NCBI RefSeq assembly: GCF_022376445.1
Contig: NW_025955012.1
Coordinates: 186,001 to 250,000, forward strand
Reading direction: 5' to 3'
DNA length: 64,000 bases
From: Fomitopsis serialis
Taxonomy: Eukaryota; Basidiomycota; Agaricomycetes; Polyporales; Fomitopsidaceae
The notes under the pieces were generated by a model. The model saw nothing but the letters and a program-made list of their open reading frames with translations, was not told the DNA's origin and ran no database searches. Of this stretch, positions 45,275-56,520 are shown piece by piece. Position 1 is the first letter of the stretch, and every line of letters starts with the position of its first letter. Made by a program: the position numbers and the translations under genes.

Positions 45275-46925
45275 ATGCGAGCGCGCCAGGATCGTCTTCT
45301 CTCATTAATGGCTTTGTCTTCACCTTGTAACGCTTTGAAATCTTTGATTGTTGTATTGTTCTTGATTTTGACCGGTGCACGGGCCGCTCAGGCTGGCACG
45401 CCGACGAACAGGACGATTGACGACTACTACGGCGATTCCGCCACCGGTGTAACACCGACATACTCGACTGGCTGGAACTACGGTCCTGGGTGCTCAGTTT
45501 GCCTCATCCAGCCAGTACCAGGCGAGACATTCGACCAGTCGTGGCACGATGTTACGGCATCGCCGACCGACCCCGCGCCAAAGATTATAACACTCTCCTT
45601 CACCGGTACGTCATGAGTCAGTTCACCTCTTCCTCTTCCTGACTGACGATCGTTCAACAGGCACTGCAGTCTGGGTCTACGGGGTTGTGCCAAATTATGT
45701 CGCATCTGCAACGACGTTTGTCAATGTCAGCTTCGAGTTAGATGGGGAGTCGGTGGGCTTGTATACGCACGCGCCTTCACAGTCGACCGACTACATGTAC
45801 AACGTCACCCTCTACAGCAACACGGCATTGGCGAATGGACAGCACACGCTGGTGATGACGCCTCAGCGTGAATCAAGCCCGTCATATTTGGCGTTCGATT
45901 GGGCACAATACACGTACGTTATCCGTCGTTCTGCGCAGATACGCCCCTCAGGCTCGGTCCTCCATAGATTTGAAGATGTCGTTTCGAGCTCATCTTCCGC
46001 AACTACGCAGGCTACGTCAACTGCTGGAACGACCAGCTCTCAGGCTACCGTACCTTCCCCTTCTGGTCCCTCAGTGACCACTTCAGTATCCTTATCGTCC
46101 AAACGCACACCCGTAGGGGCCATCGTAGGCGGGGTTGTCGGCGGACTCGGCCTGTTCGCAATTATCGCCCTCGTGCTCTACTGGCATCGTCGCTACAGGC
46201 GCAGTGGTGCGGATAAGATCAAGATCGTCCGTGGCGGTGAGGACGGACGCTCATGGCTTGGACCTGCTGGCGAATATGACCCTTTCGTGGATCCATCCAT
46301 GAGCCAGGTCACTCCCGCTTCCACAACTGGTGCGCATCTGGACTGCTCGAGGTCTCCTACGACCGCGGGGTTTCTTCACGTTGCCAACGCGCCGTCGACC
46401 GCCGTCTCCGTCTCCGAAACCGGCTCGGATCCGTCCGCAACTTCGCCCGAACCGCGGTCCGCGGCAGTCGGTGGGGGTGCTTACAAGAAAGACGGCTCGC
46501 CGAGCCTGTGGGCCTTCCCAGTAGACACACCTTCCGCTTCTCGAGACGCCCTCCTGCCGCCTTCGTCGAACACTCCCACCGATAACGGTCCCACCGCGCC
46601 GCCATCTGCATCCGCTGCTGCGCGAATCGCCCTTCGTCCGAACAGACGGAGCACAAAAGCGTCCATGCAGCGCGAGGAGCTCTCCCGACAGATGCGCGAC
46701 ATCGAGATCGTCGTGTCGGACCTGCGGCGGCGCCAGTCTGCTCTGTCGGCCCGGCCGGCTCTGTCGTCTTCGTCTCCGGGGAGCCCGCCTCCAGAGCACG
46801 ACGACTCGGAGCTGAGGAGGCAGATCGAGGCACTGCAGGTGGAGGTGGATAGGCTGAAGGCGGAGCAGAATGGTTTGCTGCGCGAACCGCCGCCTGCTTA
46901 TGAGCAGGAGGACGGGGAGAGTTGA
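45275..46925 (+). CDS. Single-pass membrane protein with NRTIDDYYGDS ectodomain and PPxY tail (paralogue D)
   Basis: A near relative of paralogue C. The signal peptide ALKSLIVVLFLILTGARA is followed by NRTIDDYYGDSATGVTPTYS, CSVCLIQPVPG, SWHDVTASPTDPAP, VWVYGVVPNYVASATTFVNV and FDWAQYT. The stalk is FEDVVSSSSSATTQ, the helix VGAIVGGVVGGLGLFAIIAL and the stop-transfer HRRYRRSGADK. The tail contains ELSRQMRDIEIVVSDLRRRQ and LRRQIEALQVEVDRLKAEQN, and ends EPPPAYEQEDGES (PPxY at 46890-46901). Exons 45275-45605, 45661-45913 and 45968-46925 total 1542 bases, or 513 residues, in phase. Ectodomain, coiled coil and tail end are strongly conserved against C, while the Ser/Pro-rich middle of the tail varies. 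That pattern suggests selection on the two ends. Confidence 0.85.
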
Positions 46926-47111
46926 GGGTGTTAGTTTCATTCATGGATTATGGGTTATCTTGTGTTTGCCGGAGTCGACTGGACTGTGGATGACCTGGAC
47001 ATGTAGATACCATAGGCGCTTCATGGCAAACACATTGCACTATAAAACCTCACTTTTCAGTACTCTGTACGTCAGTTTTCTCTGACACTACCTATCTAGA
47101 CTCTTTCGACT

Positions 47112-48638
47112 CTACGACGCCGAGACCCACCGCAGCTCCGCTACAGCTCCCGGTAGCTTGCACATCCAAGGCTGCTCGCGCTCTGTCCCACCAGGTGCGT
47201 GGCGATCGACGACGAACCCGTTCTCCGACGCTGTCAAGAACGTGTCTTCGAGTATTACAGTCTCGCCGTGGTCCCCAGACTCGCCGTGCATAGGGTCTGA
47301 TGGCGCGACTGCGAACGCCATTCGCCGCAGACTTCCGTTCTCGCTCGAGGACAACTTAAAGCGAGACAGCATATTCGAGTTGGCGTGCGCGGGCGAGCGG
47401 AAGATCTATAGCAATGTAAGCTACAGAGGTTTCGCTGTCTGAAGGTACGACGAACCTGGACTTTCGTTCTTTGAGAGGGCGCGGAATCGCTCTCCATCGC
47501 CAGCGAACCTCGAGCAGGGTCTCCGGAGATTATATGGTAGACTTGGCGTATTTTTGAGGTGCCAGGTTCGAGAGTGCCGAGGAAGAACGTGTCGTCTTTC
47601 ATGACCTTGAGAAGCTTCGCGCTTTGGTCGTCTGTCGCCGAGAAGTTCCTTCCGCTCTCGATTGCTGAGAGGAGCACGCGCGATGGGTTTTCATCGTCCA
47701 GCGCGAGGACCAGGTTTCCTTCCGATCTGAGGAGAAGGCGAAAGGTCAGAAGGGAGCACAGAAACATCAGGGCACGTACTCTGTAATGACCATGGGCGGC
47801 GTCAGGGCCTGCATACCCGGAAAGTCTACGTGTAGCTCCGGACGAGAAGATGAGTGGATGCAGAGGCCTACTGCACCAGACGAGTACACTGATTTGCCAT
47901 GAAAGAGGGTATATGGCCGGCCGGTGATGAATGGCGTGGAAGACGCGATGAGCCCTATCTTCAGGGATCCTGTAGATCAGATATGCATGTTCCTCGTCCG
48001 ATGCGAAGCATATAGGACCTTGGTAGCCATGGGCAGTGCTTGGAGCGAGTTTGAAAGGCCCTCCGGGGAGCCGTCAGACAGATAGATGATTGTATGCGCC
48101 TCATCTGCTCTGTTGAAGGAGCGAGCCATCACCATGCCGCGTCGAATGCGGACATAGAAGAAACGTACGGTATGGCTTGCAGCTCGGAAGGAAGGGAAGG
48201 CACGTCGACGTTCTTCGCCCACACATCGTCCCAGTTGACGTTCTCGGTCTCGGCTTGGACGGTCTCTCCGGTACCAAAGCCAGTCTGGTCTTTTTTCCGG
48301 AATGCGTGCCATCGACCGACTTGAGGTGCGCTCCTCCCGGGTAAATCACTTCTGAAAGCCGTAGCATGGTCCTTGCGAAACATAGCCATCGAGCACGCTA
48401 TGCTAGCCTGCAGAGCCGGGCTGCTCGAGGGTATGGGCGCGGATAGACATCCTACTGAATGTGGGGATAGCGCGCTTACGCTTGAAACAAGATCCTGCAG
48501 GTTTCTCGAGTCTACCTCGGAAGTAGCCGAAAGCGAGTAAAGGGGGATATGGTCCGGGAAAGCGAGGTGTACCCGGCTGACGTGGGCCAGGATGTCTGAG
48601 ACTTTTCTGGAGATCACAGTGCTTGTATGGAGAGCCAT
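47112..48638 (-). CDS. FIST-domain protein, probably sensory or F-box22-like
   Basis: I read this as a fungal FIST-domain protein; FIST domains in bacteria are small-molecule sensory modules and also occur in FBXO22. The start at 48638 gives MALHTSTVISRKVSDILAHV, then VGCLSAPIPSSSPALQASIA, NWDDVWAKNVDVPSLPSELQ, TIIYLSDGSPEGLSNSLQAL, GLIASSTPFITGRPYTLFHG, GAVGLCIHSSSRPELHVDFP and DDTFFLGTLEPGTSKIRQVY. The end is MLSRFKLSSSENGSLRRMAF...RWVSAS. Exons 48169-48638, 48019-48109, 47780-47969, 47456-47726 and 47112-47405 sum to 1316 bases, one short of a multiple of three. The mismatch sits at the exon 2/3 junction (near 48015-48019), where one extra G before the donor would restore the frame. The family call is moderate; function is unknown. 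Confidence 0.62.
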
Positions 48639-49426
48639 GGTGTCTGTGTTGTTCCAAAAACGAGTTCGGTCTTGCGTCCCGTCCAGGGCTAGCCCAGCCT
48701 CAGCCGTCCTTACTCCGAGTCAGGTCGGTAACTTCGCCTCGCAGACTCTAGCCTGCCAAGAAGGAAAGCCAGTCAGGTATGCCGAGCCTACGCCAGTGAT
48801 GTAGGTGGTGAGTATACCGTATGTATGTCAGAGCACAGGCAGAGAGCAAGTGGTTCAGTCTGAGGGTCCGTGGATGCTGGTGCGAGTCGGGACTGCCAGG
48901 CGGGAAAGGGACGTCGCTCGTCGCTCGGCGCTCGCACGACGGCGCGCCACAACCACGTTTGGTCATTCCGATTGACTCCTGCTTTCTTTCCCACTGCAGG
49001 ATGCGAAGACTCTGAGTCTCAGTTAGCAACCGTGACTCAGAGACCATGCCACCTGACTGGTCTCTTATCGCGAATTCACTCCGGTCCTCATCCATACGCA
49101 CATTTCCACTCAAAGTCATCCACTTTGCAGCTCTCACTGCAACTGGCTTAGACCGTATATCATAGTGGCCCGAGCCTGACTGGGAGGGCAAGGTACAAAC
49201 TCACGCGTTCCTCGGTCGTACGATCGGGATCTGAGTGATCGGGACCTGCCGCCGGGTTCAAAGGTTGATACGAAGTATGACTTGTTATCAGTACCGTACG
49301 TACAGGGGGCCGCGATTACTCCGCGATTCAAATATACATGAACCCAGGCCGACTCGTCTACTCCTTGCCTTCGCTGCCCTACACATCCCCTGCGTCCTCG
49401 CAGCCTACTAGCTGTCTACTACGGCC
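48639..49426. other. Divergent promoter region between FIST and MFS genes
   Basis: The minus-strand frame at 48748-49191 is long but overlaps a plus-strand one and shows no domain. I see no gene. Confidence 0.4.
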
Positions 49427-51495
49427 ATGGCCAACCACGTACCGAGCGAGGAGACAGCTCTCCTCGTACCGCAGAAGCCCGCGGACGCGCATGCTGCCCT
49501 CTACAGTCGCTTCTCGCCCGCACGGAAGCGTGTCATCCTTGCTCTAGTCTCTTGCGCCGGTATTGTTCCTCGTAAGTGCTTATAATTGGTCGTGGTTCAA
49601 GGTACGATGCACTAAAGACATATCCGGTCGCCGTCGGTTCAGTGTTGGTCACTGGATCCTTCGTCCCAGCCATACCGCAACTAGTAATAGATATGCACTC
49701 AACACCATCCGTGATCAGGTATGCCTTGTGAACTGTAAAGTCGGAGACCCTGCGCGCCGCTCATCCCATGAACAGCCTAACAATCAACATTGCCATGTTC
49801 TCAGTGGCATTCGGGAACCTGGTGTGGGCCTCTTATTCGGGCTTCTGTGAGTTCCTTCACTGGATTTTCCGTCCCCTTCCCCTCGTTATTGACTTTGGTC
49901 CAAAGACGGACGTCGCCCTATCTACCTCTACTCCTTGCCAACTCTATGTATAGGTTCGATCGGCGTCGCAACCTCAACCTCAATTACTCAGCTACTCGCA
50001 TGGCGTGTCTTACAAGCAGTAGGCTGCTCTAGCGGCATGAGCGTAGGAGCAGCAGTCGTCGGTGACCTTTATGCGCTCGAAGAACGCGGGGGCGCAATGG
50101 GTATATTCTTTGGCGTGAGTCTGAGCGTGCCGCCCCTCTTCATAACCTGCACCGGTAGGAGAACATCGCGACTCATACAACTGGTCCACTGTACAGGCTG
50201 CCCTCATAGGGCCCGCAATAGCGCCATTTCTCGGAGGCTTGTCCGTGCACTTCGCTAGCTGGCGCGCACTGCATATGATCTTTGCCCTCCTCAGCGTCTT
50301 CATGTTCATCGTCATGTACTACTTGCTCCCGGAAACATCACATCCGGGCACCCGCGGAGCGGACCACAAGTTCGGCGAGGAGAAGTGGAGATGGCACTGG
50401 CTCAACCCGCTCAAGAGCCTGACATTGTTGAGGGCACCCAACTTGCTCGTGGTGGTAAGTCCGGAATACCTTAGATCACCGTTGGGATACTGAGCTGCGT
50501 GTCTTGAAGACGCTTGCCACCACGGTAGTGCTTATGACCGATTTCGGTACGTGTTGGCACGACGTACTATGTTTCCCGAAGAACACGCCCGCTCAATCAT
50601 GCGTTAGTCATGAGCATCCCTCTGGCATACACCCTAGTGAGTCTCACTCCAGCCTAATTCCCTACGCTGTCCTGATCAGGAGCCTACAGGGCAAGCGATA
50701 CAACATCACGAACGAAGCCTTAGTCGGTCTCCTCTTCCTCCCAGTAGGAATCGGCAACATCAGTTCAGTCTCCTCTCCTCTCGCACGCGCGCATCACGCA
50801 TAACTGATCTGCCCTACTAGTCGGCGCGCCTTTGGCCGGCAAGCTCTCTGACATGACGGTCGTACGGTGGCGCGCGAAACGCAAGGGCGTCTGGGTACCC
50901 GAGGACCGCCTGCGCGCATCTCTCCTCGGGTCTGTCCTCGCGCCGGCGAGCACCCTGGCCTGCGGGCTCCTTACGGAGTTCGTCCCCGGAAGATTAGGGA
51001 TCGCACTCAATGTGGTCGCGCTGTTCATTAACGGGATCGGCGTGCGTCACGGTCGCCAATTCTGGAAATCTGTAGATGAGACTAACGTACGCTTTGGGAT
51101 AGGTGGACCTCGCGCTCAGCCCTGCGTCCGCATACAACGTCGATGTGCTGCACTCGCGAAGTGCGGAGGTCATGTCGGCGTGCAAGTCAGTCACATTTCG
51201 TGCATGATCCACAGCCGTGCTTAACGATGATTGCCTGCCACTCAGCGCACTGCGGTCAATGTTGATGGCCATCATGACGACCGCAATCTTACCCTCGCTT
51301 GAAAACTTCGGACTCGTATGGACGAACCTGGCTGCGACGGTCCTCGGATGGACAGGACTATTGTGAGTTACCATCTGCGCGTCCTGACAACGGAGACTGA
51401 GCTGTGTACGCAGGATGCTCCTCGTCACAATCCGGTATGGTGATCGTATGCGCGCCTCCGTGAACATCGAATGGTCCACAGCACGCGATAACTGA
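49427..51495 (+). CDS. Major facilitator superfamily transporter, DHA1-like
   Basis: A 12-helix proton-coupled transporter, probably a drug or metabolite exporter of the DHA1 group. The start MANHVPSEETALLVPQKP resembles other fungal members. Landmarks are FVSGSFVPAIPQLVIDMHS, VWASYSGFYGRRPIYLYS (a motif A without the usual aspartate, split by an intron), AWRVLQAVGCSSGMSVGAAV, GDLYALEERGGAMGIFFG, LIGPAIAPFLGGLSVHFASW, YYLLPETSHPGTRG, IGAPLAGKLSDMTVVRWRAK and the terminal helix TVLGWTGLLMLLVTIRYGDR. It ends STARDN, with TGA at 51493-51495. About ten introns are present; the junctions I followed close in phase (for example GFY|GRRP and NII|GAPLAG). It is divergent from the FIST gene. Substrate unknown. 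Confidence 0.85.
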
Positions 51496-54400
51496 AAACA
51501 TGCATTGCATGACTTTGAGTCTTGGGATCTACTTGGAGAGCGATAGATTTGTATTGGTAGTACATGACTGATGGTCTGACGAACATGACGGAAGCCCGAG
51601 AGCAATGCGTGTCACAGATTGCTCAACGCTCATTTGATGCAGTATCAAGACTAGATCAACACTGTTGATAGGATGGACACTGGCACAAGACAAGAGGCCT
51701 GACATGCAAGACCCGTTCTCGAGTGCGATCAGACAGAACGGGGGCAACATAGATATAGCTTAGACAGACATGGACAGATGATGTGCTTACGATCTCCAGT
51801 ATGCTGATGGCCAATAAATGTCGTAGAGTTGAAGTGCTATCTGTGCGCTTCCCAGTGTCAGCATTCGAAGAGCGAATCGGTAAGCCATTAGCACGCACTG
51901 TTTTCGGACGACCACCGCCAACCAGGGTACGGAGACAGAGCAAGATGTCACGAAGACATCAATGTGGAAAAAATTTGCTTCGAAAGCATTTTCACGCAGA
52001 CAAGCCGCGTCGCATGTTGTCTGTCAACGCACTCTCGAAGAGGGCAGGACCACGCCCTCTTCCCCCGCAACGACACCAGCTCAAACACGAGACCCACGCC
52101 CACACGCGCGCTCTCAGTTCCTGCTCCATAGTACTTCCCCTAGCGCCCGAGGGCTTCGGGTTTTCCACCACCATGCCTGACTTTCCAACGCCATCCTTAC
52201 CCACGAGGGGCCAGAGGACCATGCTATATTGTGGGAGGCAAGCGCCACCGAAGCATAAGACGCTTTCCGAGCACACCGACGCGTTCTCGCAGACCAAGGT
52301 CCACGCCGACGCCCCGCTCGCTGCCTCCGAGCCAGCCAACTGGACTGCCCCGCCTTCCTGCACGTATACACCATCCAGCACTCACACGCGCTGCGACATA
52401 CTGGGAGACGAGTCCTCACCCACAGCCTACTCATCACTCGTCTGCAACCCTGCGCCCCACACAGAGGAGCCTGCCGCCAGGGAACCGCACCCACTAGCCG
52501 ATTGCACTGCCAGGCCCGAGGGCACTCACCGTCGTCAGACTCGAGCACGAGGCTCTGTTACGGCGTCCCGAAGGAACCGCAACTCTGACGACAACGGGAG
52601 GAATCTGGAGCCAGTGGGCCGTCCTTCACGGAGATCTGCATGGGTGAGAGGAACAGAGCGAGCGGTACCAGCCGCAGGATCACCGAACATCGCGCCCAGC
52701 GGCGACAGCGGGGAGCTTTCCAAAACCGAATGATGCACGGAAGGGCGAGAACAGAGCCAGAAGAACCAGTTCGAGGAGACAGGTCTCCGCAGAACGCCAG
52801 AAACGAAGTTGTCAAGCAGCCATCCAGACGCCCCAGAGGCCTCGGCTGGGTACAGACGCAAGCCTGATCGCCACAGCATGACCAAGGACAGTGCCAGAAC
52901 GACAACAGCACAGTGAGAACCGAGTACGTGTGGTGGGTGATCGGTGTCCGCCTTCCTGTGATGGAAGGACAGGAGTTGGGGGCGGTTGAACAGACACGGG
53001 AGGACCATACGTCTAGCGGCGAACCACCATCGTCACCAATCCCCCCTTCCACGCGGGCTTCCGGGCCACGACCATCTCTTGTTTCGACGCGGTCCACACG
53101 CACCTGTACCCATATCCCTTCCTGGGCCCAAGCTACCTCCACAACGCTGCGCCGCGCCTTCCTGTGCGTCCCGTTAGCGTCCAGACAAACACACGCACGC
53201 CCCGTGCTCCAGCCAACCACTTAGCCGCGGAGCCATGCAGTTTCGATGCGCCAGCCGACGCTTCTAGGCTCCAGCCCCTGCTCGCTGCCTTGGGGAAAGC
53301 AGCGGACACAGAGGCAGCCTACGGCGAGCGGAAAGCCACATAAATATCGCCGGGGGTGGGCCATGCCCTACGACCTGGCCCTCGGAGGTGAGCCCGGGGG
53401 CTCGGGCTGCTCGTGCCCTGTGCGGAATGCTCGTAGCGGGAATACGCGTCGAGAAGGTTATACAGGATGTCGTTCCAAGCCGTCAGAATGCGCTGCGGCC
53501 AGTATCGAGCAGAGAGCGACGATAGGCAAAGGAGGCATCGAGGCCTGTACGTGACCTATCCGCCTGGTACAGCTCCTTGGTCACCACCTGTCTGGATGTG
53601 CGTGGCTCGTTCACTCTCGGAGCACGAGCCCGTTATGAACCCGCGACGCGTCTCTGGTGCCCACCCCGCAGCCCGCCATCATCACAGACGTATCTCGCGC
53701 TTTCCGGCATCGCCTTCCCCCACCTCATGCTTGGACGCGCGCCCGAAGGCATGGCATCCTGTGCGGTGATACCTATGCACGAGGCGAGGGGTCCCTAGGC
53801 AGACGCTGGCGGAGATCTGTGCGTACATGTCTGGACGACGCGTCGACTGGTACGCGGGAATGGGGCACTTTCCGGAGATGCGATGAAGGGCGCTGAGAGA
53901 GATCACCACGAGCAAATCATCAGAGCAGGCAGTAAGAATTGTACCGAGGCTATGAACTGCAGGATTCAGGCCACACGACTGCGCACCGTCGAGCAAGGAC
54001 ACCCATCCATAAAACGTGCCATCGCTCGGGGCACATCACCAGACGCGACGCTGTAATCCCTGAGCGGAGGAGTGAGCACAGAGCAGCCCCATGAATGCTT
54101 AGGGTTAGATTCCACTCCGGTTAGAGAGCGTATCATGTTGGCTGAAGGCAGCAGTTCGGTGGCTGGCGAGGCGTGCGCGCGATGTCGTGAACCGGGGGAG
54201 CCTGGAGCGATGGAGGCCATCGGAAGGACGCAGGAGTAGTTGCAAAGAGTAGGGCGCCCGGTACGGAAGGGGTGAAATGGGGTTCGAGGGACCGGTGTGC
54301 GTCGACATCGAGGTTGAGGTCTGAGTCGTGTTCCGGTCTCGTCTGTGGCTGAAGACCCCCGTGGCGGAGTCCGACGCGATCAACGGCACCACGTGATGAA

Positions 54401-56520
54401 CGCGGTTGTGGCTTGGAGGTGGCCAAGCGCCCACCCAATCGGGTCGGGGAGGCCCTGGAGCTTGGCTACACTAATTACCTACATATTGAATCTCTGCCGT
54501 CCTGAGATATTGGTGCCCTCCCAACAATTTCGAGCACTCCTCACGTCACTAGATTTCTGTGATTCGTAGCTATTTTGGCATATGCTGATTGTATGCTTAT
54601 CCCATGAAGGAGTACTTGACTCACAGCTTGAAGTAACCTGACCAGCCAAGACTCCGGTCCCGGTTCGAGTCGCCGAGCAACTTATGTCTGCATGTTCACC
54701 GCACTTACTGCTCGCAAACACTAAGTACCTTTTCACTACGCGCGAGTCAGGCTGAAGTCATCGCGCAAAGCTATCACCTCCCCGATTGAATGTGAACATG
54801 TATTCAATATTTCTCAACTCGGTGACGTCTCCGTGCGCCGCACAGAACACGGCCCGGTACGTGGTTTCACTGGCAAGGCGCAGTGTAGCAATTGCTATCG
54901 GTGCCACGGCAATGCAGATTACTTCCGTGACAATATTGACATCACGATTTCAACGAGCCCAACACTACAAGAGCGAAGGTTGTATACGCCGACAAACCTA
55001 AGCACTACGAAACTCGTCCATGTCGAACTAAGTACTACGGTACTTACTTGCTCCGACGGTCGTCTCTTGTTGTGTTGTCCGAACTCTTCGCAGGCATGAG
55101 ACCTGATACCGAGTTGTGTTTCACCTGCCACTGATCGCGGACCCAACCACTGAAATCTTTCCTGAGCGTCGTCGCAGAGGCAATCTGAGCGCAAGCTGGC
55201 GTGCTTGCACGCCATCTACTAGCCCCGAGCCCCGAGCCTATAAAATATGATCCTCGGAATACGACGATCACATCCTCCCACAAAGCATTTCATTCCGGGC
55301 GAGGATAAAAATGAGACCGCGCAGGCCATCGACTTCGCCGCGAGAGCGGATACCTGGTCGCTCCGGGATCTGGGAACACGCAAACGTGGACGATGGAATT
55401 CCGAACAGTGCACTGGCCGGGGAATATCGCCCCCAAATCCGAGACGACTGAGATCGCGCTGGCTCCACCTGCATAAGGCTACCTAGCCAGACAAACGATT
55501 CGCTTCCGACGGGTACCGAGAGTTGTCCGAACAGGACAGAGATGCACACAAGAGACACGAAACAACCCGATCTGCAGCGAGACGGACGCGGAGATAGAGG
55601 CCGGCGGAGAGTTCAGGAGGGGATGCGCAGGAGACGTGGGAGCCCGAGTGTTGCCAACAACAGATCCGGGGAGGGAAGCAATGTCAGGACGTCCAGGCAG
55701 CGCGGCACACGCCGGAGACTAGAAGTTTTGGGGGGCTTCTTGAGAGGATAGACGTGGACAACGTAGCACAGGGAAGGAGTCGTGGTTGACGTACATCCGG
55801 AATGGAGCAGGCTTGTGATCTGGGTCTGCAGGTAATGACTTGTAAGGAATGGCGTACGGCGACAAATATCACGGTTGTTCACTACCGGCCAAAGCCTGAA
55901 ACCATGGGCTGTACCAAAAGATGGGACATGTCTCCGAAGTCCGAATGAGCGGTGTGTCCAGCGGCCGCGGACGTGCGCTCTGACTTTCCCGGAGGTCACG
56001 CAGAGGGGAATGCTGCCCAATGCGGGGAGTTGGTTCTTCGCGGTAAGGAGAGATCCGGATGCGACTAGATGTGTCCAGCGATGAGTGCACGGGCGATCGC
56101 GCAAAGATACGGCTTGGGGGAGAGGACAGTACGTGTCATTGCGTAAATACGCGCAGTTCCATAGACGGGGTCCATCATCAGGCTGCAGAGGAGACGGGGA
56201 CAGACGATGAATTTTGAGCTGATGGTGGGCGCAGGGAGGGTGATGGTCGTCGAACAAGCAGCGCAGGTGTCAGTGTGTCAGGGAGGTTTATAGGACGGGG
56301 GCAGGGATTGGGCGGCGGTGAGGAGAGAATGGCGAATGTCGACGCGTGATAGACGCGTGGGTGGCGAGCCTCTGCGCGCCTGTCGCGTGCCCGCCGCTGC
56401 ACGCGATCCTATGTCCCCTTCCGACCGAGGACCTGTGTTTGCGTTTCGTCCTGCCAATCCATCTCGTTCCATTCGTCGCAACCCCTCACTGCGTCCGTTG
56501 CCGCCTCCTCCTCTGCTTAA
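51496..56520. other. 5-kb region without a convincing gene
   Basis: Long open frames exist on both strands (for example plus 51783-52733 and minus 52535-53220 and 55613-56257), but they overlap each other and lie in G+C-rich, low-complexity sequence. They lack hydrophobic cores, domains or a consistent exon pattern. I could not join exons across the region. It may hold long non-coding RNA, decayed genes, or lineage-specific genes I cannot recognise. The right end should contain the DUG2 promoter. Confidence 0.35.

Noticed and set aside
48748..49191. 147-codon minus-strand frame upstream of the FIST gene
   Set aside because: It cannot be spliced into the FIST gene in phase and shows no domain of its own.
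51783..52733. 316-codon plus-strand open frame
   Set aside because: Low-complexity, Pro/Arg/Ser/Thr-rich translation with competing frames on the other strand; typical of G+C-rich non-coding DNA.
55613..56257. 214-codon minus-strand frame divergent from DUG2
   Set aside because: No recognisable domain and no consistent splice structure; it may be promoter or leader sequence.
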